DNA from: a virus
IMG/VR virus record: IMGVR_UViG_3300028597_000039
Span: 1 to 39,686 of that record
Strand: one strand, 5' to 3'
Length of the DNA: 39,686 nt
Part shown: positions 6,601 through 12,757 of the stretch, piece after piece
How the letters are laid out: each line of letters begins with the position of its first letter
How positions within the stretch are numbered: position 1 is the stretch's first letter
Notes under the pieces: model-generated
Database searches by the model: none
Seen by the model: only the letters and a program-made list of their open reading frames with translations
What the model was told of the DNA's origin: nothing
Position numbers and translations under genes: made by a program

Positions 6601-6890
6601 CCAAGAGCTTTGCTGATGTACTAGCCAGCGTTACCAGAAATCAGCAGCGCGATAAGTCGTCATGGGTTGAGAGTCTGCGAGCTAAGGGAGTGTGCGCAGC
6701 TCATCCCGATGATGGGTGGGTTAATCGCGAGAAGCGTGAAGTTGTTTTGCAATACCCAGATTTCAATGACGGCATAACTCTTGGTGGAGTTGTCGCGCTT
6801 GGGAGCAAGGATCAATGGCGGATTGTGCGCATTGATTCAAAACGGAAGTCACCATTCGGCATAACCTATTGGAAGTTTTCGGAGATTTGA
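6597..6890 (+). CDS. Hypothetical protein, 97 aa
   Basis: ATGA overlap with the previous stop. N-terminal helix (SFADVLASVTRNQQRDKSSW), then a C-terminal beta-rich stretch (ITLGGVVALGSKDQWRIVRI) ending YWKFSEI, which looks like a small barrel or SH3-type fold. Function not recognised. Confidence 0.65.
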   Translation: MTKSFADVLASVTRNQQRDKSSWVESLRAKGVCAAHPDDGWVNREKREVVLQYPDFNDGITLGGVVALGSKDQWRIVRIDSKRKSPFGITYWKFSEI

Positions 6891-6892
6891 CC

Positions 6893-7531
6893 ATGACCAA
6901 CGCAATCGAACAGAGCAAGCGCGAGATGTACTCAGCACTCGAAATCGTGAAAGTGATGACGGCTAGCGGTACGCCGCCGTCAGTTTGCATTGAGCTTTTC
7001 GAGGCAAGGCTCGAAGCCCACATCGAACTCCTGCGCCAAGACCTCTCAGCCCTGCACGAAACAGCGCGCAAGCGGTTTGAGGATATTCAGAGCTTGGAGG
7101 CGGTGAACAAGGATCTGATCGAGCAGCTCTCCAGCATGACCGAGCGCCGAGATTATTTCAGGAATCAGGTGCAGGCGGCTAATCACGCCTGCAAGGCGCG
7201 ACAGGATCAATCTGCGACACCGACACAGGATTCAGGAGATCGCGCCTCATGCGAGACGCTGGACGGCAAGACGGAGGCAATTCTCGGTGCGGTTGTCGAT
7301 GTTCGGCAGATTGTCAGCGATTGGGCCGTATACGGGTACAAGGCCAAGAAGCAGATGAAGAAGCTGGCCTATGCCATCAACAACAATCCAGAGCTGCACG
7401 CGGCCATGCTGCAGTTCGAGAAGGGAGACGGGTACACCACCTGGTTCCTCAACAACACCGCCTGCATGCACAGCTTCCACCCTGCCTTCCCGAGCGGCGA
7501 GCAATGCGTATTCTGCGGGGTGGGGAAATGA
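6893..7531 (+). CDS. Coiled-coil protein with C-terminal Cys/His motif, 212 aa
   Basis: ATG 6893 has GGAG nine bases upstream. Residues 30-100 are a long coiled coil (ARLEAHIELLRQDLSALHET). The extreme C-terminus has Cys and His residues in NTACMHSFHPAFPSGEQCVF plus CGVGK, suggesting a small zinc site. Proteins with this tail recur in Pseudomonas phage early regions. It overlaps the next gene (ATGA). Role unknown. Confidence 0.65.
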   Translation: MTNAIEQSKREMYSALEIVKVMTASGTPPSVCIELFEARLEAHIELLRQDLSALHETARKRFEDIQSLEAVNKDLIEQLSSMTERRDYFRNQVQAANHACKARQDQSATPTQDSGDRASCETLDGKTEAILGAVVDVRQIVSDWAVYGYKAKKQMKKLAYAINNNPELHAAMLQFEKGDGYTTWFLNNTACMHSFHPAFPSGEQCVFCGVGK

Positions 7532-7860
7532 CAAAGAATCAGGAAGCAATTCTCGCCGAGTTGCGAAAGATTGGCCGAAAAAACCTCTTCCGATATCAGG
7601 TTAAATCGCCGTATCTGTTTGGTCTTGACTGTGAAAAAGTGCGAGCAGGCGATGAGTCCTGCGTATTTGGGATGGGTGGTTTGAGCTGGTTTGTTTCTGC
7701 GCGGCTTGGTCTGTCGACCCCATATGTCCTGAGCGCATTTAAGGCGCTGGAGAAGAAAGGAATGGTCATCCGCGAAACTCGGAATCCGACTTACAAGCGC
7801 CCGCTATATTGGTGGCCTGTCGGTCTGGCTGCTGAGCTTGCAAAAGAGCTAGATGCGTGA
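7528..7860 (+). CDS. Probable winged-helix protein, 110 aa
   Basis: The arrangement of helices and hairpin, with LSWFVSARLGLSTPYVLSAF then KALEKKGMVIRETRNP, is that of a winged-helix DNA-binding domain in which LSTPYVLSAFKALEKKG is the recognition segment. It ends with YWWPVG and a charged helix. It may be a regulator of the rightward operon. The assignment rests on pattern only. Start ATG 7528 overlaps the preceding stop; a longer frame in the same register has no better signal. Confidence 0.55.
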   Translation: MTKNQEAILAELRKIGRKNLFRYQVKSPYLFGLDCEKVRAGDESCVFGMGGLSWFVSARLGLSTPYVLSAFKALEKKGMVIRETRNPTYKRPLYWWPVGLAAELAKELDA

Positions 7861-7988
7861 AACGCAACTGGACAATCCACGTCGCCGGTTACGCGCCGTT
7901 TCCCATGATCTCGATGGACGGCGCGATAACCCACGACCAAGCACTACGCGAGGCGCGGCTAGTATGGCCGGCCTGCACAATCAGCTGA
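7857..7988 (+). CDS. Small conserved protein with GTG start, 43 aa
   Basis: GTG 7857 overlaps the previous stop as GTGA. The product starts MKRNWTIHVAGYAPFPMISM and ends with EARLVWPACTIS. The combination WTIHVAGYAPFPM plus a helix ending in EAR-x-xWP is, to my recollection, a recurring small protein of Pseudomonas phages. Function unknown. Confidence 0.6.
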   Translation: MKRNWTIHVAGYAPFPMISMDGAITHDQALREARLVWPACTIS

Positions 7989-7998
7989 GGGAAGACCA

Positions 7999-8271
7999 AT
8001 GAGTAATGAGAAAATTCGTGAAAACTTCGAGGCGTGGGCAATTACACAGGGATCTTCTGTAAAGCGCTGCGACCCCGACGACCCGAACAAAATCATTTAC
8101 ATGTACGTCGAGACTCAGGCGATGTGGCTTGCTTGGCATGCATCTCGCGCAGCTATCGAGGTGGAACTGCCTGACTGGTTCGATCCCTATGGCGGATCGG
8201 GCGAGCAAGCCTATTGGCGCATAGAGGTTGACCGCGCCATCGAAGAAGCTGGCCTGAGGATTAAGCCATGA
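7999..8271 (+). CDS. Hypothetical protein, 90 aa (tandem paralogue 1)
   Basis: The start is preceded by GAGGGAAGACCA. The N-terminal half contains FEAWAITQGSS and MWLAWHASRAAIEVELPDW; the C-terminus is VDRAIEEAGLRIKP. The next gene has the same ending pattern (a VELP strand, a Trp-containing segment and A-I-E-x-AGL-x-P), so the two look like diverged tandem copies. Similar proteins are common in Pseudomonas phages and lack a known role. Confidence 0.65.
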   Translation: MSNEKIRENFEAWAITQGSSVKRCDPDDPNKIIYMYVETQAMWLAWHASRAAIEVELPDWFDPYGGSGEQAYWRIEVDRAIEEAGLRIKP

Positions 8272-8540
8272 ACCGAGAAGCCTTCGAACGGTCCTACGCG
8301 GAAGCCCACGACCTCCCCCTAGAAACATTCTCCCAGTATCGGATGGGCGACACGTACAGGCTGCCGGGGATTGCGAGTCACTGGAGAACCTGGCAGATGG
8401 CGCTGGAGTCGGTTGTTGTTGAGTTGCCTGGTAAGATATCGAATGCTGCTCCATACGCATGTTATGAGGGCGGATGGAATGACATGCACGATGAATCAAA
8501 AGATGCAATCGAGGCCGCTGGCCTGAAGGTGGCGCCATGA
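8268..8540 (+). CDS. Hypothetical protein, 90 aa (tandem paralogue 2)
   Basis: Identical in length to its upstream neighbour and ends DAIEAAGLKVAP versus RAIEEAGLRIKP there; both share a WxxW-type segment followed by a VELP strand. ATG 8268 overlaps the upstream stop (ATGA). No function recognised. Confidence 0.65.
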   Translation: MNREAFERSYAEAHDLPLETFSQYRMGDTYRLPGIASHWRTWQMALESVVVELPGKISNAAPYACYEGGWNDMHDESKDAIEAAGLKVAP

Positions 8541-8713
8541 TTATCTGCTACTTCATGATTTCGATGTTCGTCGCTGGGATGTTCGCCGGATCCATGGTTG
8601 AGAGCAAAACTAGGCCTGAATTTATCGAGGCCTTGATTCTCATCCTGCTGGCGGTCTTCTGGCCATTCATGGCTTACGTCAGCATCAAAGAATACTTTGG
8701 CGTGAAGTCATGA
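8537..8713 (+). CDS. Small two-helix membrane protein, 58 aa
   Basis: ATG 8537 overlaps the previous stop and the frame ends overlapping NinG. Two hydrophobic stretches (about residues 1-20, IICYFMISMFVAGMFAG, and 31-50, ALILILLAVFWPFMAYVSI) are separated by the polar loop VESKTRPEF, predicting a hairpin in the inner membrane. Unknown role. Confidence 0.6.
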   Translation: MIICYFMISMFVAGMFAGSMVESKTRPEFIEALILILLAVFWPFMAYVSIKEYFGVKS

Positions 8714-9306
8714 TCGCCAAGAAGCCGCGCACAAGGAAGTGCAAATCCTGCCGAGAGCCCTTCACCCCCTCTCGCCCCCTCCAGTCAGCCTGTTGCGTTC
8801 AATGCGCCATAGCGCTGACAAGTGCGGCGAAGGAGAAAGCGCGTAAGGCCAAGGAGGCTGTAGAGAGGAAGGAGCATCGAGAGGCGAAGGAAAGGGTGAA
8901 GACTCGCAGCGATCACATGCGCGAAGCTCAACAGGCTTTCAACGAGTTCATTCGTTGGCGTGACAGGCTTCAGCCATGCATCAGTTGCGATTCCACGCCC
9001 AGCGATGAAGGCCTGATAACAGGGAGCCGCTGGGATGCTGGTCACTATAGATCTGTTGGTGCGTGCCCAGCGCTCAGGTTCGAGCCATTGAACACTAACC
9101 GGCAATGCGTCAGGTGTAATCGAGACCTATCAGGCAATGCGGTAGAATATCGAATTCGCCTGATTCGCCGCATAGGCCAAGACAAGGTTGACTGGCTAGA
9201 AGGCCCGCACGAACCAAAGCGCTACACCATCGAAGACCTGAAGGCCATCAAGGCTGAGTACAGGGCGAAAGTCCGAGAGCTGAAGAGGGAGCATGATGAT
9301 CGGTAA
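8710..9306 (+). CDS. ninG: NinG/Rap-family recombination nuclease
   Basis: The 198-aa product opens with a zinc knuckle RKCKSCREPF and a second CVQC pair, continues with a highly charged helix (residues 40-75), and has the NinG core with CISC, the HY pair in DAGHYRSVGACPALRFEPLN and QCVRCNRDLSGN, ending in a basic helix. This is the family of lambda NinG (Rap), which cuts Holliday junctions and assists exonuclease/annealing-protein recombination. It therefore probably cooperates with the ERF and exonuclease on the opposite arm. Length is close to lambda NinG (about 200 aa). Confidence 0.88.
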   Translation: MIAKKPRTRKCKSCREPFTPSRPLQSACCVQCAIALTSAAKEKARKAKEAVERKEHREAKERVKTRSDHMREAQQAFNEFIRWRDRLQPCISCDSTPSDEGLITGSRWDAGHYRSVGACPALRFEPLNTNRQCVRCNRDLSGNAVEYRIRLIRRIGQDKVDWLEGPHEPKRYTIEDLKAIKAEYRAKVRELKREHDDR

Positions 9307-9508
9307 AGCGTTCTGCTCGATTGGCCTTCACCGGTACACGCACGTTAGCGAAGAGTGGATCTACACCTGCAAGCTTGAATACTCTGCTGTAGGGTTTCAA
9401 TATTTCTACAAAATATGCCGGTGCGGATATCGAAAGGAAATTGAGCGTGAATCTGTAGGGCGACTTCCATTCGTAGCGGCTCCTGTGTACTCTTACACCA
9501 CTCCTTAG
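9293..9508 (+). CDS. Small Cys/His protein, 71 aa
   Basis: Features FCSIGLHRY, YTCKLEYS and ICRCGYRKEIE: a C-x5-H and C-x-C arrangement resembling small zinc-binding phage proteins of the DUF1660 type. ATG 9293 or 9296 are both possible; AGAGGGA lies just upstream. It is the last gene before the 479-nt noncoding stretch. Confidence 0.55.
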   Translation: MMIGKAFCSIGLHRYTHVSEEWIYTCKLEYSAVGFQYFYKICRCGYRKEIERESVGRLPFVAAPVYSYTTP

Positions 9509-9575
9509 CGTATTGGTCACGTCCTCGGAGTGGTTGGTAAACGATTGGCGTCCGTAAGGCGCCGCTTTCGTCTTT

Positions 9576-9749
9576 ATCGGTGTAACGCTTAGGTATTGAA
9601 ACAGCGGCAACGTACAGCACCCGGAACAGGTCACGCCACTAGCCATGGCTAAAGGACAAAGAAGAAGGGTGGCACGGAGTTTCTGCAAATTCGCTCGGAT
9701 GGCACCCGGACTGAAAATGCTAGAGCCGCCCATAAGCGTTACAACCGAT
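9576..9749 (+). ncRNA. Candidate structured RNA domain with 16/17-bp long-range stem
   Basis: No convincing gene lies between 9509 and 9987. Within it, ATCGGTGTAACGCTTA (9576-9591) pairs with TAAGCGTTACAACCGAT (9733-9749) with a single bulged base. Properly nested inside are GCGGC/GCCGC (9604-9608, 9725-9729), GCCAC/GTGGC (9635-9639, 9669-9673) and the palindrome TAGCCATGGCTA (9640-9651). GCACCCGGA occurs twice (9617-9625, 9702-9710). A separate hairpin GGCG/CGCC lies at 9547-9563. Nested complementarity over 170 nt in an otherwise gene-dense phage suggests a folded RNA. Known identity not recognised. Confidence 0.5.
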
Positions 9750-9759
9750 GCAGATGAAT

Positions 9760-9873
9760 GCGCAGGCTGATGCGCAGCATAGAAGCGAGGGGAGAAACCG
9801 TGCAAGCAGACCCCTAATGCCGCACGAAGTCGGAGATCAGCGCCGACCATCAGCATCAACGAACACCAACGCC
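9760..9873 (+). ncRNA. Conserved RNA element, copy A
   Basis: In order: hairpin GCGCA-GGCTGA-TGCGC (9760-9775); a possible H-type pseudoknot from GGGG/CCCC (9789-9792, 9811-9814) interleaved with CGTGC/GCACG (9799-9803, 9822-9826); hairpin GTCGG-AGATCAGCG-CCGAC (9829-9847); and a tail AACACCAACGCC (9862-9873). The two hairpins and tail recur at 16105-16228 with compensatory changes. It lies about 46 nt upstream of the intrinsic terminator, so it may form the 3' portion of a terminated RNA. No Rfam family is claimed. Confidence 0.55.
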
Positions 9874-9919
9874 AAAACCGATAAGCCTCTCAACGATGCT
9901 CAAATCTTCGGTGCAGTAC

Positions 9920-9951
9920 AAAAGCCCTTTCCTAGTGATGGGGCTTTTTTT
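9920..9951 (+). terminator. Rho-independent terminator of rightward early operon
   Basis: Stem AAAAGCCC (9920-9927) and GGGCTTTT (9941-9948) with a 13-nt loop, followed by a T-run to 9951. It separates the early operon and the noncoding stretch from the late genes; late transcription must read through it or start downstream. Confidence 0.85.
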
Positions 9952-9987
9952 ATGCCAGAATGAAACATCACTAACGAGGAAAGACCA

Positions 9988-10104
9988 ATGGCCACATACC
10001 TTTTCGTTCTTGCGATGTGCGCAGCCGCTGCTGGGCAACCTGTAGCCGCATGCGTTACCTCGCTGGTTGCGATATATCTTTACACTCGCCCAAAAACAAA
10101 CTGA
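9988..10104 (+). CDS. Small membrane peptide, 38 aa
   Basis: Preceded by GAGGAAAGACCA, the same leader as the 101-aa leftward gene; 20 nt around the two starts are identical. The product MATYLFVLAMCAAAAGQPVA and the following 18 residues are hydrophobic with a TRPKTN tail, so one membrane helix or hairpin is expected. First gene after the terminator. Confidence 0.55.
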   Translation: MATYLFVLAMCAAAAGQPVAACVTSLVAIYLYTRPKTN

Positions 10105-10113
10105 GGATCCACC

Positions 10114-10221
10114 ATGGCCGCCACAAAGAAGAAGCCAGCATCCAAGAAGAATGAGCCGAAGAAGGCCGGATTCTTTCCTAAGGTGAAGTCGACCAAGAAG
10201 AATGGTCTCGGAAGCTACTGA
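10114..10221 (+). CDS. Lysine-rich small basic protein, 35 aa
   Basis: About one residue in three is lysine (MAATKKKPASKKNEPKKAGF and so on), with no hydrophobic core, consistent with a disordered nucleic-acid or membrane-binding peptide. ATG 10114 is 9 nt after the previous stop with GGATCC upstream as a weak ribosome site, and its stop overlaps the next ATG. Function unknown. Confidence 0.55.
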   Translation: MAATKKKPASKKNEPKKAGFFPKVKSTKKNGLGSY

Positions 10222-10595
10222 TGACCATCGAACTCGGCTTGTGCCTGATCTTCATGATCGCCGCCCTCCCGGTGTCGAAGAGCGTGGCCGCGCACTATGC
10301 CTTGTTCGCCATGGTCAACTTCATGATGCTGGGCGCCGGTACTGCTGATACATCCCTGCTCGCCATGATGTTCGCCACGCTGCTTGTGGGGGACATCCTC
10401 CTGATCCTGGCAGGTGGGCGCATGATCCTTCTGGTCAGCGCCGCCGCCTCAATCGCCCTCTGCATCGAATCAATCGCTAACATGGATTGGCTGCTTAGCC
10501 GAGTCACCTACCTGTCAGCCGCCGTCAACACGGCCATCGCCGCAAGTTTGGCTAAGGAGTTCTCTCTATGGATGCGTGGAAGGTATGGGCGCTGA
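10221..10595 (+). CDS. Multi-pass membrane protein, 124 aa
   Basis: About four hydrophobic segments: IELGLCLIFMIAALPV, YALFAMVNFMMLGAG, SLLAMMFATLLVGDILLILAG and MILLVSAAASIALCIESIA, with a short amphipathic C-terminus (FSLWMRGRYGR). It sits upstream of two overlapping membrane/coiled-coil genes and the terminase. It could be a second holin or a superinfection-exclusion protein; neither can be decided from sequence. Confidence 0.65.
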   Translation: MTIELGLCLIFMIAALPVSKSVAAHYALFAMVNFMMLGAGTADTSLLAMMFATLLVGDILLILAGGRMILLVSAAASIALCIESIANMDWLLSRVTYLSAAVNTAIAASLAKEFSLWMRGRYGR

Positions 10596-10747
10596 TACTA
10601 ATCGTTGCATTCATCCTGCTAGTGTCCTTGCACATCAGGGATGGTTCAAAAATCAAGAGGTTTCAGAATGAGCGAGTCGACGCATATCCTAGAAGAACTA
10701 CGGTCGCTGAGAGTTGCGCACGTCGACCTGATGACGAGGATGTCTGA
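10568..10747 (+). CDS. Single-pass membrane protein, 59 aa, overlapping next gene
   Basis: ATG 10568 lies inside the end of the previous gene. A single hydrophobic helix (VWALILIVAFILLVSL, residues 6-21) is followed by a basic then acidic tail. Its last 80 nt overlap the next gene in a different frame. This architecture recalls overlapping spanin-type or small holin-partner pairs but no lipobox is present. The length of the overlap makes either frame's expression uncertain. Confidence 0.5.
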   Translation: MDAWKVWALILIVAFILLVSLHIRDGSKIKRFQNERVDAYPRRTTVAESCARRPDDEDV

Positions 10748-10982
10748 CGTGTGCGGAGAGGTAAGGACGCTTGTGTCTGAGCTACGTCATACCCAGACCA
10801 GCTTCGACTCCATGAGCAACCGGGTGGCCGAGGTAGATCGCCAGATCCGCACCATCCAGCTTGAGAACGCCACCAACAAGCCCATACTCGACATCGCAAA
10901 CTCCATGTACCGCAGCCAGTGGATGACCATCATCGGCGCTATCGGCGCAGTGATCGGGTCCAACTGGACGAAGTTGTTCTGA
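10668..10982 (+). CDS. Coiled-coil protein with C-terminal membrane anchor (XhlA-like), 104 aa
   Basis: ATG 10668 is preceded by AAGAGG. Residues 5-75 are heptad-rich (RTLVSELRHTQTSFDSMSNR), followed by a hydrophobic tail WMTIIGAIGAVIGSNW near the C-terminus. A soluble coiled coil with a tail anchor is the layout of XhlA-family proteins, which act with holins in Bacillus phages. Here the position next to the terminase, not the lysis cassette, makes a lysis role only tentative. Confidence 0.55.
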   Translation: MSESTHILEELRSLRVAHVDLMTRMSDVCGEVRTLVSELRHTQTSFDSMSNRVAEVDRQIRTIQLENATNKPILDIANSMYRSQWMTIIGAIGAVIGSNWTKLF

Positions 10983-11518
10983 TGAGCACTCCAAAGCAGC
11001 CAGACTGGGAAACCATCGAATCCGCATACCGGGTAGGGTCTCTGTCTGTCCGCGCCATTGCTGAGCAGAACGACATTACTGATGGGGCCATACGCAAGCG
11101 CGCCAAGAAAGAAGGCTGGGCCCGTGATCTAACAGCAAAGGTCAAACAGGCGACTAGCGAGAAGCTGGTACGCGCCCCGGTACGCACAGACGGTACGCAC
11201 AGCAAGATGCGTACTGATGATGAGATTGTTGAGGAAGCGTCTGATGCAGCGGCATCAGTAGTCATATCTCACAGGATTGGGTTAGCAAGATGGCGATCGA
11301 TCGCGGACAAGCTCTGTGATGCGCTGACCGATCTTGATGTAGTGGAGGGGAACATCGGCGACTTCTCGCGCGCATTGAACGCCGGGGTTGATGCACAACT
11401 CAAGGTGATCAAGGGTGAGCGTCAGTCCTACAACCTTGACGACGACCAATCGCCTGATGGGCCAGCCACAATCATCACCCGGGTAGAGCGAGTAATCATT
11501 GATGCTCCAAAGCACTGA
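10982..11518 (+). CDS. terS: Terminase small subunit
   Basis: Residues 14-45 contain a terminase-small-type helix-turn-helix (LSVRAIAEQNDITDGAIRKR then AKKEGW), used to recognise the packaging start site. A central helical region (about 85-150) would mediate ring assembly, and a C-terminal tail (ATIITRVERVIID) would contact the large subunit. Start ATG 10982 overlaps the previous stop by one base. Located directly upstream of the large subunit. By analogy with P22 it would start headful packaging, but no pac site was identified. Confidence 0.8.
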   Translation: MSTPKQPDWETIESAYRVGSLSVRAIAEQNDITDGAIRKRAKKEGWARDLTAKVKQATSEKLVRAPVRTDGTHSKMRTDDEIVEEASDAAASVVISHRIGLARWRSIADKLCDALTDLDVVEGNIGDFSRALNAGVDAQLKVIKGERQSYNLDDDQSPDGPATIITRVERVIIDAPKH

Positions 11519-12755
11519 TACAGGCGCGACTCTCCAGATCAATACTCCGCGCTGGGCTGTGCCGGTTGTAAGCGGTGCTGCTCGTTACAAGGGCGCACAC
11601 GGCGGGCGTGGATCGGGCAAGTCCCATCTGTTCGGCGAACACCTGATTGAACTCTGCTCCATCCAGAAGATCGACGCGGTATGCGTGCGTGAGATCCAGA
11701 AGTCTCTCAACCAGTCCGTCAAGAAGCTGCTCGAGAACAAGATCGTGGATCTCGGCGTCCAGCACCTGTTCGAAGTCCAGCGCGACCAGATCCTGTCAGC
11801 CAGTGGTGGGCGGATAATCTTCCAAGGCATGCAGAACCACACCGCCGAGTCGATCAAGTCCCTAGAGGGCTATGACATCGCATGGGTGGAAGAGGCGCAG
11901 ACGCTGAGTCAGCACAGTCTTGACCTGTTGCGCCCGACAATCCGTAAGCCTGGAAGCGAGCTGTGGTTCACTTGGAACCCGCGTAACGCCACTGACCCTG
12001 TGGATGCCCTGCTTCGAAGCGACGACCCGCCACCAAACGCGATCATTATCCCGGTGAACTATGAGGACAACCCATGGTTTCCTGATGTCCTGCGCGACGA
12101 GATGGAGTACGACAAGAAGCGCGACCCGGAGAAGTTCCAGCACATCTGGCGCGGGGCATACCTGAAGAACAGCGAGGCCCGGGTATTCAAGAACTGGAAG
12201 GTTGAAGAGTTCGAAGCGCCTTCTGATGCCGTGCACAGGCAGGGGGCTGACTGGGGCTTCGCAACAGACCCGACAACACTGATCCGTTGCCATATCATCG
12301 GGCGCACGCTCTACATCGACCATGAGGCCTACAGGGTCGGATGCGAGATCACTGATACGCCTGCGTTGTTCATGACTGTGCCTGATTCGGAGAAGTGGCC
12401 AATCACCGCCGACAACGCGCGGCCCGAGACCATCAGCCATATGCGCAAGAACGGGTTCCCCAAGATCATGCCCGCGGTCAAGGGTGCAAAGTCAGTGGAA
12501 GAAGGCGTGGCGTGGCTTCAGTCGTTCGATATCGTCGTGCACCCGCGCTGCATCCACACCATCGACGAACTGACCCACTACAGCTACAAGATCGACAAGC
12601 TCACCAGCATTGTGCTGCCTGAGCTTGGGGACAAGGACAACCATGTAATCGACGCATTGCGTTATGCTTGCGAGGGTGCTAGGCGTGCGGCGAATGTTGC
12701 CAAGCCTATTGATGCCATGCCAAATCCAACCGCCAGCCACTGGAACAGGAAATAG
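11502..12755 (+). CDS. terL: Terminase large subunit
   Basis: The 417-aa protein has an N-terminal ATPase with Walker A GGRGSGKS (residues 34-41) and Walker B YDIAWVEEA (124-132, acidic pair 130-131), plus the WFTWNPRN coupling motif. The C-terminal RNase H-like nuclease contributes Asp250 (GADWGFATDPT), Asp304 (TADNARPET) and Asp384 (DNHVIDALRY). This is the PBSX-like/Terminase_3 type of motor that fills the procapsid and cuts DNA. ATG 11502 is used rather than TTG 11499; it overlaps the small-subunit gene by 17 nt. Confidence 0.93.
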   Translation: MLQSTDTGATLQINTPRWAVPVVSGAARYKGAHGGRGSGKSHLFGEHLIELCSIQKIDAVCVREIQKSLNQSVKKLLENKIVDLGVQHLFEVQRDQILSASGGRIIFQGMQNHTAESIKSLEGYDIAWVEEAQTLSQHSLDLLRPTIRKPGSELWFTWNPRNATDPVDALLRSDDPPPNAIIIPVNYEDNPWFPDVLRDEMEYDKKRDPEKFQHIWRGAYLKNSEARVFKNWKVEEFEAPSDAVHRQGADWGFATDPTTLIRCHIIGRTLYIDHEAYRVGCEITDTPALFMTVPDSEKWPITADNARPETISHMRKNGFPKIMPAVKGAKSVEEGVAWLQSFDIVVHPRCIHTIDELTHYSYKIDKLTSIVLPELGDKDNHVIDALRYACEGARRAANVAKPIDAMPNPTASHWNRK

Positions 12756-12757
12756 TA

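Noticed and set aside
9750-9800. Hammerhead-ribozyme-like CTGATG ... GAAA
   Set aside because: The core lacks the full CTGATGA and the required three-stem arrangement with a cleavage triplet; the sequence is better explained by the hairpin shared with copy B.
9248-9859. 203-codon minus-strand frame covering the NinG end and the noncoding stretch
   Set aside because: Overlaps NinG antisense, has no ribosome site and an unlikely composition; the region shows RNA-like pairing instead.
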